A DNA stretch of 5,200 bases from Oscillospiraceae bacterium (GTDB lineage Bacteria > Bacillota > Clostridia > Oscillospirales > Ruminococcaceae). The position numbers and the translations under genes were made by a program. The stretch covers positions 1 to 5,200 of the forward strand of contig JAQXNQ010000142.1 in NCBI GenBank assembly GCA_029098085.1. The letters are read 5' to 3'. Below are positions 1 through 4,539 of the stretch, one piece after another. Within the stretch, counting starts at the first letter, position 1. Every line of letters starts with the position of its first letter. The notes beneath the pieces are model-generated. The model was not told the DNA's origin and searched no databases. It saw only the letters and a program-made list of their open reading frames with translations.

Positions 1-76
1 TGGTGGACCCGAAGAGGATCGAACTCTCGACCTCTGCGATGCGAACGCAGCGCTCTCCCAGCTGAGCTACGGGCCC
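1..76 (-). tRNA. tRNA-Ala (anticodon CGC), complete
   Basis: Read on the minus strand, this folds as a full 76-nt cloverleaf. The acceptor is GGGCCCG paired with CGGGTCC. The D arm is GCTC/GAGC. The anticodon stem CTGCG/CGCAG holds the 7-nt loop TTCGCAT, and the T arm GAGAG/CTCTT carries TTCGATC. The anticodon at positions 34-36 is CGC, which reads the alanine codon GCG. The acceptor contains a G3:U70 wobble pair, the established identity element for alanyl-tRNA synthetase, which confirms the assignment independently. A73 is present and the CCA tail is encoded in the DNA (window positions 1-3). A dedicated CGC alanine tRNA fits a genome that uses GCG often. The mature 5' end is at 76, and the promoter lies about 30 bp upstream. 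Confidence 0.97.
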
Positions 77-78
77 AT

Positions 79-103
79 TTTTGCTTTCGGTCTGAAAGCA
101 AAA
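79..103. other. 10-bp perfect inverted repeat at the tRNA transcription start
   Basis: TTTTGCTTTC (79-88) and GAAAGCAAAA (94-103) form a perfect 10-bp inverted repeat around a 5-nt spacer, directly upstream of the mature tRNA 5' end and spanning the predicted transcription start. Neither strand has a U-tract after the stem, so it is a poor intrinsic terminator. It may be a hairpin in the pre-tRNA leader or a DNA operator; the sequence does not decide between them. Confidence 0.6.
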
Positions 104-106
104 TCT

Positions 107-135
107 ATTATAGCACAGTTTGCGGCTTTTGTACA
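107..135 (-). promoter_or_regulatory. promoter of the tRNA-Ala gene
   Basis: On the minus strand a perfect TATAAT (107-112) is preceded by TGTGC, an extended -10. A -35 candidate TGTACA (130-135) lies 17 bp upstream and matches four of six bases of TTGACA. Transcription would start near 99-100, giving a pre-tRNA leader of about 23 nt. The promoter lies between the MFS stop codon and the tRNA, so the tRNA need not rely on read-through. Confidence 0.72.
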
Positions 136-166
136 GCCCAAAATGAGGATTTTTCCGAAAAATTTT

Positions 167-1480
167 TCAGAAATTGCCGGGGACCGCTTCGGCAGGGGTG
201 TCCGGGCGCTTCTGACGGCGGATGCACCGGTAGCGGAGGATAAAGATCAGGGTGGACAGAATCCGCCAGATCAGGGAAAAGCTGTAAAACAGGATCAGGG
301 CGCGACGGTCAGCGCCCAGCGCCGTATACATCCGGACGCCCAGCAGCGGCATCAGGCTGTTGCTCAGGGTGATGACGATGGTGTACAGACTGATGGTCAG
401 GGAGCGGTTCTTCTCCGGGGCCACCTCCAGCAGCATCTGAACGGTGCAGAGAGAGATGCAGCTCTGCAGCATGCCGCCCACCACGGCGAGGGTCATAAAG
501 ACCGGTACCCGCAGTCCCTCCGGCAGCATGCAGGAGATGATGACCGCCGCCGAGCAGACCACCAGAGCCAGTCCGCCGTAGATGATCGAGCAGTGGACCG
601 ACTTCTTTTCGTTCAGGCGGGCAAAGACGCCGATGGCAGCCAGCTGGGTGACGCAGATCAGAGCGGAGAGAAGGCTCAGCTGGGATTCGGACATGCCCAC
701 ATACTGCACCTCGGCCAGATACCACATGCTCCAGTCCATATGCCAGCCCAGATAAAAGAACAGAACCGTGCCGAAAAAGCCCCGGAAGGCCGGACTTTTG
801 GCTGCGGCGGCGATCACCTCCGCCAGATCCCGGGGGGAGATTCTCACGGCAGAGGTCTGCTTTTTGGCGCAGGGGATTCGGGTAAGGACAAAGGCCTGCA
901 GCAGAAGAAAAGCGCCGCTGAGATAGAAAAAGATCCGCAGGATCAGCAGCTTCTGCTCCGGGGTCTGCACCGAGGACATGGGAATGCCGCAGAGCAGCGG
1001 GGTCAGGGTGCCCACTAGAAACATGAAGCGGTTGCGGAAGGTAAAGACGCTGTTCCGCTCCCCGGGGGCGGTTACGTCGCCGAAGAAATTCTGCCACTGG
1101 GCGTTGTAGAGCACCATGGAGCCCACGCTCAGCCCCAGAAAGACAAAGTAAAAGATCATGCGGAGATTACCCATGGCGGGGACGGTGCCGTAGCCGAAAA
1201 ACATCAGCCCCATGATCACCAGCAGAAAAAAGGGCATGGTGCGGGAGCTGCTCATCCGCTCGCTGAGAATACCGCAGGGCAGCAGCAGCGCCACGGCGAT
1301 CAGGTTGGGGATCATCTGAACCAGTCCGATCTGGGTATCGCTGGCGCCCAGATTGGTGGCATAGAGGTTGTTTCCAAAATTGGCCACAGAGGTGGCAAAC
1401 TGATAAAGAACCCCTTCCAGCGCAAAAAAGAGCAGCATCCGGGATTGGGGAGAACGGAGCGCCTGACGCAGCTTGGCCAT
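167..1480 (-). CDS. MFS transporter, 12 predicted helices, substrate unknown
   Basis: This encodes a 437-residue integral membrane protein of the major facilitator superfamily, probably a proton- or gradient-coupled carrier in the cytoplasmic membrane. Hydrophobic segments occur in two sets of about six, separated by a hydrophilic linker around residues 201-230. The loop after helix 2 (residues 69-80, CGILSERMSSSR) resembles a degenerate MFS motif A (GxxxDR type). Related basic/acidic loops appear at 138-152 (APGERNS then FRNRF) and 354-360 (APEKNRS). The ATG at 1478-1480 was chosen as the start because AAAGAGG (1489-1495) lies 8 nt upstream. The in-frame GTG at 1540 lies upstream of a good -10 box and would not be transcribed. 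The C-terminal tail (about 417-437) is basic then proline-rich. Substrate cannot be told from sequence; the divergent acyltransferase gives only a weak hint. Confidence 0.9.
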   Translation of the reverse strand: MAKLRQALRSPQSRMLLFFALEGVLYQFATSVANFGNNLYATNLGASDTQIGLVQMIPNLIAVALLLPCGILSERMSSSRTMPFFLLVIMGLMFFGYGTVPAMGNLRMIFYFVFLGLSVGSMVLYNAQWQNFFGDVTAPGERNSVFTFRNRFMFLVGTLTPLLCGIPMSSVQTPEQKLLILRIFFYLSGAFLLLQAFVLTRIPCAKKQTSAVRISPRDLAEVIAAAAKSPAFRGFFGTVLFFYLGWHMDWSMWYLAEVQYVGMSESQLSLLSALICVTQLAAIGVFARLNEKKSVHCSIIYGGLALVVCSAAVIISCMLPEGLRVPVFMTLAVVGGMLQSCISLCTVQMLLEVAPEKNRSLTISLYTIVITLSNSLMPLLGVRMYTALGADRRALILFYSFSLIWRILSTLIFILRYRCIRRQKRPDTPAEAVPGNF

Positions 1481-1531
1481 ACATGGTGCCTCTTTCCGGT
1501 TAAAATCTGGCCGCGGACGGCCATCATGGCC

Positions 1532-1560
1532 ATTATACACACTTACTGGGCGAAAATCAA
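1532..1560 (-). promoter_or_regulatory. promoter of the MFS transporter gene
   Basis: On the minus strand a perfect TATAAT (1532-1537), preceded by GTGTG, lies 17 bp downstream of TTGATT (1555-1560), which matches TTGA of the -35 consensus. The start would be near 1525, giving a leader of about 45 nt that includes the AAAGAGG ribosome binding site at 1489-1495. Confidence 0.65.
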
Positions 1561-1603
1561 GGGCAGCCTGCCGATGGAGGCTCCAAAAAATCAGTAAACT
1601 GTT

Positions 1604-1619
1604 CGTCCTTATAAAGACG
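1604..1619. promoter_or_regulatory. imperfect 16-bp palindrome between divergent promoters
   Basis: CGTCCTTATAAAGACG pairs at CGTC/GACG and at TT/AA, with one internal mismatch. It lies between the two divergent promoters, upstream of both. The size and position suit a dimeric regulator, but a single short palindrome can arise by chance. Confidence 0.3.
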
Positions 1620-1641
1620 ATTTTCAGGAAGCAAAAGCCCC

Positions 1642-1670
1642 TTTTCCGTTTCAGAAAACTGTGCTACAAT
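1642..1670 (+). promoter_or_regulatory. promoter of the acyltransferase gene
   Basis: An extended -10, TGC followed by TACAAT (1665-1670), sits 40 bp before the start codon. The -35 region is weak (TTTTCC at 1642-1647, 17-bp spacing, three of six matches), which is common when the TGn extension is present. A start near 1677 would give a leader of about 33 nt. Confidence 0.55.
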
Positions 1671-1709
1671 GAAAGAAGCGTCAGACAGCCATACAGGAGG
1701 GACAGAATT

Positions 1710-2357
1710 ATGACAGATCTGATTTTTCTCGGAGCGACCGGCCATCTGCAGAGCGTGCTGGATGCGGCGCTGGCCACCGGTCTTTACCGGGTGGCGGCCA
1801 TTCTGGACGACCGAACGCCGGTGGGAAAGGAGTTCATCGGCCATCGGGTCATGGGGACGACGGCTCTGCTGCCGGAGCTGTACGAAAAGGGTATGCGGCA
1901 TGTTTTCGTGTCGGCGGGCAGCATCGGCGGCTACGGAAACCGGAAAAAGTGGTACGAACTGGCGAAAAGCTTGGGCTTCACGGTGGTGAACATTATCGAT
2001 CCCACCGCCGCTGTGGCGTCCAACGCCCGGTTGGGAGAAGGCGTGTTTGTGGGGAAAAACGCGGTGGTCAATTCCTATGCGCAGGTGGGCAATATGGCTA
2101 TCGTCAATACCGGCTCCATTGTGGAGCACGCCGATATTCTGGAGGACTACGCCAGCATCGCGCCGGGCTGCACCCTCTGCGGCGGCGTGAAGGTGGAGCA
2201 GGGCGCGCATCTGGGCGCGGGCTCCACCGTACTGCAGGAGGTGACCATCGGCCGGGAGGCGCTGGTGGGCATCGGCAGCGTGGTTACCCGGGATGTGCCG
2301 CCCCGGGTGGTGGCCTTCGGCAATCCCTGCAGGGTGATCCGGAGCATCGAAGGGTAA
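1710..2357 (+). CDS. NeuD/PglD-type acetyltransferase (left-handed beta-helix)
   Basis: This 215-residue protein has two recognisable parts. Residues 1-90 form a Rossmann-like PglD/NeuD N-terminal domain with the nucleotide/sugar-binding start LIFLGATGHLQSVLDAA. Residues about 98-210 are a left-handed parallel beta-helix of hexapeptide repeats (ARLGEGVFVGKNAVV, then NTGSIVEHADILEDYASIAPG), ending in the family tail GNPCRVIR. His140 in VEHAD aligns with the catalytic histidine of PglD/NeuD enzymes. These transfer an acetyl group from acetyl-CoA to an amino or hydroxyl group of a nucleotide sugar or sialic acid. The ATG at 1710 was chosen for AGGAGG (1695-1700) 9 nt upstream; the frame is open further upstream, but no better start exists. 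No nucleotide-sugar synthesis, glycosyltransferase or flippase gene adjoins it, so the natural acceptor is unknown and a neuD or pglD name is not justified. Confidence 0.88.
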   Translation: MTDLIFLGATGHLQSVLDAALATGLYRVAAILDDRTPVGKEFIGHRVMGTTALLPELYEKGMRHVFVSAGSIGGYGNRKKWYELAKSLGFTVVNIIDPTAAVASNARLGEGVFVGKNAVVNSYAQVGNMAIVNTGSIVEHADILEDYASIAPGCTLCGGVKVEQGAHLGAGSTVLQEVTIGREALVGIGSVVTRDVPPRVVAFGNPCRVIRSIEG

Positions 2358-2382
2358 ACAGGGCGGGTTTCGTGCTGCTCTG

Positions 2383-2427
2383 CAAAAGGAAAGCGTCCCC
2401 GCCGGGTTTGGGCCGGTGAGGACGCTT
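2383..2427 (-). terminator. left boundary hairpin, terminator in the leftward direction
   Basis: AAGCGTCC (2391-2398) pairs with GGACGCTT (2420-2427). After one C/A mismatch the stem continues through CGCCGG/CCGGTG, closing on a 7-nt loop. On the minus strand the stem is followed by TTTCCTTTT, a usable U-rich tract. On the plus strand the stem is followed by CAGCG, with no U-tract. It would therefore best stop leftward transcription, such as read-through from GluQRS. Confidence 0.6.
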
Positions 2428-2438
2428 CAGCGTGTCGA
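2420..2438 (+). repeat. left inverted terminal sequence of the element
   Basis: GGACGCTTCAGCGTGTCGA is matched in inverted orientation at 2832-2850, with 17 of 19 positions complementary. Comparing the two ends inward from CAG over 16 bases gives 12 identities, which is typical of mobile-element terminal repeats. A second shared block, GCACAAA (2464-2470) against TTTGTGC (2803-2809), suggests that the relationship extends further inward. Confidence 0.6.
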
Positions 2439-2517
2439 TAAAGTTACTACTGATTGGCAAATGGCACAAATAAGCGATTTACTTTCAATTGGTTGCCAAG
2501 GCACTTAAAGTTCCATC

Positions 2518-2537
2518 GCTTTCGCTCACGCGAAAGC
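2518..2537. other. perfect 8-bp hairpin with 4-nt loop
   Basis: GCTTTCGC (2518-2525) and GCGAAAGC (2530-2537) pair perfectly around TCAC. The hairpin is followed by a short tandem duplication, CAGCTCAGCG (2540-2549) then CAGCTAAGCG (2550-2559), and by TCTTGCG repeated at 11-bp spacing (2566-2572 and 2577-2583). Confidence 0.7.
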
Positions 2538-2623
2538 TGCAGCTCAGCGCAGCTAAGCGCGAACCTCTTGCGAGCTTCTTGCGGACTGGTACCACTCATC
2601 GACTTTTGCCAAGGATTATGGGT

Positions 2624-2683
2624 CAAGGGGCGCGCCCCTTGCGGGTCCAGGGCAGCGCCCTGGTCGCCCTCCGCAGAGGGCGA
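2624..2683. repeat. three consecutive perfect GC-rich palindromes
   Basis: Three self-complementary units lie within 60 bp. An 18-bp perfect palindrome (2624-2641, CAAGGGGCG and its complement) comes first. A 7-bp stem CCAGGGC/GCCCTGG with a 3-nt loop (2647-2663) follows. An 8-bp stem TCGCCCTC/GAGGGCGA with a CGCA loop (2664-2683) directly abuts the second unit. None is followed by a U-tract, so they are not ordinary terminators; they look like modules of an intergenic repeat or helices of a structured RNA. Confidence 0.75.
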
Positions 2684-2717
2684 AATACTCCTATATGCAC
2701 ACAAAAAGTCAGGAAGG

Positions 2718-2780
2718 TATGGAAACCCTACTAAGGGGTGTCCATATGGATGGGGCCGGCTCGATACCGGTTCCATCCAT
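2718..2780 (+). other. two abutting stem-loops with G-U pairs on the plus strand
   Basis: The first stem-loop (2718-2746) pairs TATGGA with TCCATA and ACCC with GGGT, around a 7-nt loop. The second (2746-2780) forms a 14-bp stem, ATGGATGG with CCATCCAT and CCGG with CCGG, joined by two G-T pairs and closed by the 7-nt loop CTCGATA. The two G-T positions are allowed wobbles in a plus-strand RNA but A-C mismatches in a minus-strand RNA, which mildly favours a plus-strand transcript. Confidence 0.5.
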
Positions 2781-2831
2781 TCGTTTTTATGTCAACCCAT
2801 CGTTTGTGCAATTTTTCTCACAAACCATTTT

Positions 2832-2850
2832 TCGACAACCTGAAGCGTCC
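2832..2850 (-). repeat. right inverted terminal sequence of the element
   Basis: TCGACAACCTGAAGCGTCC is the inverted partner of 2420-2438 and overlaps the 5' arm of the right boundary hairpin. The outer 11 bases and the inner 6 bases are complementary to the left copy; the two bases between them differ. Confidence 0.6.
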
Positions 2851-2886
2851 CCGCCGTTTTAAGTCCGGTGAGGACGCTTTTCTGTT
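2843..2886 (+). terminator. right boundary hairpin, terminator in the rightward direction
   Basis: AAGCGTCC (2843-2850) pairs with GGACGCTT (2872-2879). The stem continues, after a C/A mismatch, through CGCCG/CGGTG to a loop of about 9 nt. On the plus strand it is followed by TTTTCTGTT, a plausible U-tract that runs into the last codons of GluQRS on the other strand. It would stop transcription arriving from the acyltransferase gene or from within the element. Confidence 0.65.
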
Positions 2887-3853
2887 ATCCATTCAAAGTT
2901 CGGAGCATTTCCTCTGTCATGACCAGATCATCCGCCGGGATTTTGTTCCAGTCAAACAACGGAATCAGTTCCTCTGCCTTGACCGGCTCCGGGCGGTCGA
3001 GCAGCCCTGCCAGATGCCCCAGCAGGCCGAGAATCGGCTCCGGGCCGGAAAACCGCTGCCGCAGGGCGCCCAGATCCAGATCCCCGTCCCGCTTGGAAAG
3101 CCGCCGCCCGTCGGGCGCAGTCAACAGCGGAATGTGCCCGTAGCGGGGAGAGGGGAGCCCCAGCGTCTGCTGCAGCCAGATCTGCCGGGGGGAGGAGGAG
3201 AGCAGATCGCTGCCCCGTACCACCTCGGTGACGCCCATGAGGCCGTCGTCCAGGGCAGCAGCCAGCTGATAGGCGAAGACCCCGTCCGCCCGGCGGATAA
3301 CGAAGTCGCCGCACTCGTCCGGAAGGTATTCCTCCTGGTGACCATAGTGGAGGTCCTCAAAGGAAAGCACCCGATCCGGCACCCGGATGCGGGCGGCGGG
3401 CTTGCGCAGACGGCTTTTTTCCAGCCGCTCCCCGTCCGTGAGATTCCGGCAGCGGCCGGTGTAGATGAAGCGGCCGTCCGACATGTGAGGAGCTTCGGCG
3501 GCGTGCAGCTCGCTTCTGCTGCAGAAGCAGGGGTACAGCAGCCCCATTTCTTCCAGCTTTTCATAGGCCTGCAGATAGAGCTCCGTCCGCTCGCTCTGGT
3601 AATAGGGCCCGTGGGGGCCGCCCTCCGAGCCGCCCTCATCCCAGACAAGGCCCAGCCAGCGGAAATCCTCCTCCAGCAGGGAAGCGAAGGCCCGGGGCGC
3701 CCGCTCGGTGTCCAGATCCTCGATCCGCAGGATGACCCGTCCGCCCTGGCTTTTGGCGGAGAGCCAGGCCAGCAGGGCGCAGAAGACATTCCCCAGATGC
3801 ATCCGCCCGCTGGGGGTGGGGGCGAAGCGCCCGACAATTTCAGGTTGATTCAT
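2885..3853 (-). CDS. gluQ: glutamyl-Q tRNA(Asp) synthetase (GluQRS)
   Basis: This is a 322-residue class I synthetase-like enzyme of the cytoplasm. It activates glutamate and attaches it to the queuosine base at the wobble position of tRNA(Asp), rather than to a tRNA 3' end. The class I HIGH motif is PTPSGRMHLGN (residues 12-22) and the KMSKS counterpart is RRLSKRD (250-256). The zinc site typical of GluQRS is intact: Cys109 and Cys111 in PCFCSR, then Tyr131 and Cys135 in YTGRC. RIEDLD (43-48) is the usual Glu/Gln-group motif. No C-terminal anticodon-binding domain follows residue 322, and this absence separates GluQRS from full glutamyl-tRNA synthetase, which is about 480 residues. The ATG at 3853 has AAGGAG (3862-3867) 8 nt upstream. 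Queuosine formation or salvage genes are not in view. Confidence 0.94.
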   Translation of the reverse strand: MNQPEIVGRFAPTPSGRMHLGNVFCALLAWLSAKSQGGRVILRIEDLDTERAPRAFASLLEEDFRWLGLVWDEGGSEGGPHGPYYQSERTELYLQAYEKLEEMGLLYPCFCSRSELHAAEAPHMSDGRFIYTGRCRNLTDGERLEKSRLRKPAARIRVPDRVLSFEDLHYGHQEEYLPDECGDFVIRRADGVFAYQLAAALDDGLMGVTEVVRGSDLLSSSPRQIWLQQTLGLPSPRYGHIPLLTAPDGRRLSKRDGDLDLGALRQRFSGPEPILGLLGHLAGLLDRPEPVKAEELIPLFDWNKIPADDLVMTEEMLRTLNG

Positions 3854-3892
3854 GACCGCTGCTCCTTCATGGTATGTCTGTTATCACGCATC

Positions 3893-3921
3893 ATTATAGC
3901 GCAGCGGCGGGGCTTTGTAAA
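3893..3921 (-). promoter_or_regulatory. promoter of gluQ
   Basis: On the minus strand TTTACA (3916-3921, five of six -35 matches) and a perfect TATAAT (3893-3898) are separated by 17 bp. The -35 lies 3 bp beyond the stop codon of the upstream permease gene. The predicted start near 3886 gives a leader of about 33 nt. It is the best-matching promoter in the window, so gluQ probably does not depend on the ABC operon. Confidence 0.75.
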
Positions 3922-3924
3922 GGC

Positions 3925-4539
3925 TCAGTACTCCTTCCGGCGGATGATGGCCGCCGACAGCGCCATGGACAGGGCCAGGAGGGACAGCACGCCTGCGGTG
4001 AAGCCGATGGCGATCCACAGCTCCTGCTTGGGGGTCAGCGCCGGCAGCCCGGTGTCGCCAAGGGTTGAGATCAGCAGAACAGGCAGCAGAAACAGCAGCA
4101 GGAAGATGAGCCGGAATTTCTCCGAGCCGAGCCAGAAGAGCAGCGGCATGGACAGGGACAGCATCAGCATCGCCGCCAGGAACATGCCCGCAGCCACCAC
4201 CAGATTTTCTGTTATGGCGGAAAACCCTCTCTCGCCGATGATCAGCATCAGCAGATAAATCACGGCGCCCGCAGCGGACAGCAGGAGTCCCAGTACATAT
4301 TTGCTCAGGACGATCTGGGTCCGGCTCACCGGCAGGGTGGGGCAGATCCGATCCCAGTGGGCCCGTTCGTCATAGGCCAGCGCCGTGATGGGCAGCATGC
4401 CTCCCACAAACACAAAAACGCTGGACATCATGTACATGTCTGTAAAACAGGAAATGGCACAGTAAACGATCAGAAGCACGGCAAACAGCTTTGCCTGCTT
4501 TTTCAGTGTCAGCAGATCCTTCAGAATCAGTCCGCTCAT
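3925..4539 (-). CDS. ABC-2 type transporter permease
   Basis: This 204-residue membrane protein has about six hydrophobic segments, near residues 18-33, 39-56, 79-101, 112-135, 141-158 and 174-198, and a short basic C-terminal tail. The cytoplasmic stretch between segments 2 and 3 (YDERAHWDRICPTLPVSRTQIVLSKY, given here as its parts YDERAHWDRICP and LPVSRTQIVLSKY) is characteristic of ABC-2 permeases of the ABC2_membrane_5 type. These often occur in small GntR-ATPase-permease operons. The ATG at 4539 follows AAAGGAGG (4546-4553) by 6 nt. Its first bases overlap the stop of the upstream ATPase gene as ATGA, which implies translational coupling and complex formation. The substrate is unknown; relatives are linked to antibiotic or peptide stress, which is not evidence for this gene. 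No clear terminator follows it. Confidence 0.88.
   Translation of the reverse strand: MSGLILKDLLTLKKQAKLFAVLLIVYCAISCFTDMYMMSSVFVFVGGMLPITALAYDERAHWDRICPTLPVSRTQIVLSKYVLGLLLSAAGAVIYLLMLIIGERGFSAITENLVVAAGMFLAAMLMLSLSMPLLFWLGSEKFRLIFLLLFLLPVLLISTLGDTGLPALTPKQELWIAIGFTAGVLSLLALSMALSAAIIRRKEY

Larger units (their letters stand above)
2391..2879. repeat. hairpin-rich terminal-repeat element (MITE-like or structured RNA)
   Basis: This block fills the gap between two convergent genes and has no credible coding content. Its ends are two 37-bp imperfect palindromes (2391-2427 and 2843-2879) that match at 32 of 37 positions; all differences fall in the loop. Immediately inside, 2420-2438 and 2832-2850 are inverted copies: 11 bp paired, a 2-base mismatch, then 6 bp paired. 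The interior carries a series of perfect or near-perfect hairpins at 2454-2499, 2518-2537, 2624-2641, 2647-2663, 2664-2683, 2718-2746 and 2746-2780. Short reading frames that cross it run through these palindromes and have compositions dictated by them. Possible readings are a non-autonomous mobile repeat, a genome-wide intergenic repeat, or a large noncoding RNA with paired ends. I recall similar GC-rich modules between genes of Oscillospiraceae but cannot verify it here. Confidence 0.65.

Noticed and set aside
79..103. The tRNA-upstream inverted repeat as the MFS terminator
   Set aside because: No U-tract follows the stem on the minus strand, and it lies inside the tRNA start region.
149..163. 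Small AT-rich hairpin after the MFS stop as a terminator
   Set aside because: ATTTTT/AAAAAT is only six A-T pairs with a 3-nt loop. It is too weak, and its T-run is on the strand opposite to the gene's transcription.
143..1018. 291-codon plus-strand reading frame opposite the MFS gene
   Set aside because: It is a Gln/His/Gly/Asp-rich antisense shadow with no fold-like pattern or ribosome binding site. The minus-strand frame has clear membrane helices and a good start.
1481..1540. 20-residue N-terminal extension of the MFS protein from a GTG at 1540
   Set aside because: The extension covers the TATAAT -10 box and the AAAGAGG ribosome binding site of the ATG at 1480, so it would not be transcribed from the recognised promoter.
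2428..2842. Insertion sequence or group II intron
   Set aside because: The interior has no transposase or reverse transcriptase frame and no recognisable intron domain V, and no short target-site duplication could be found outside the hairpins.
2454..2843. 129-codon plus-strand frame across the hairpin block, and an 81-codon frame at 2489-2734
   Set aside because: Their codons run through perfect palindromes and their compositions follow the repeats (runs such as APCGSRAAPWSP). No ribosome binding site or domain pattern is visible. Automated annotation might call them hypothetical proteins.
2885..3853. Full-length glutamyl-tRNA synthetase (gltX)
   Set aside because: The protein ends soon after the KMSKS region at 322 residues and lacks the anticodon-binding domain, and it has the CxC..Y..C zinc site typical of GluQRS.
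2738..4258. 506-codon plus-strand frame opposite gluQ and the permease
   Set aside because: It is longer than gluQ but lacks a ribosome binding site, is rich in Gln/Arg/Pro/Ala and crosses two real genes and a promoter. The minus-strand product has full GluQRS motifs and zinc ligands.
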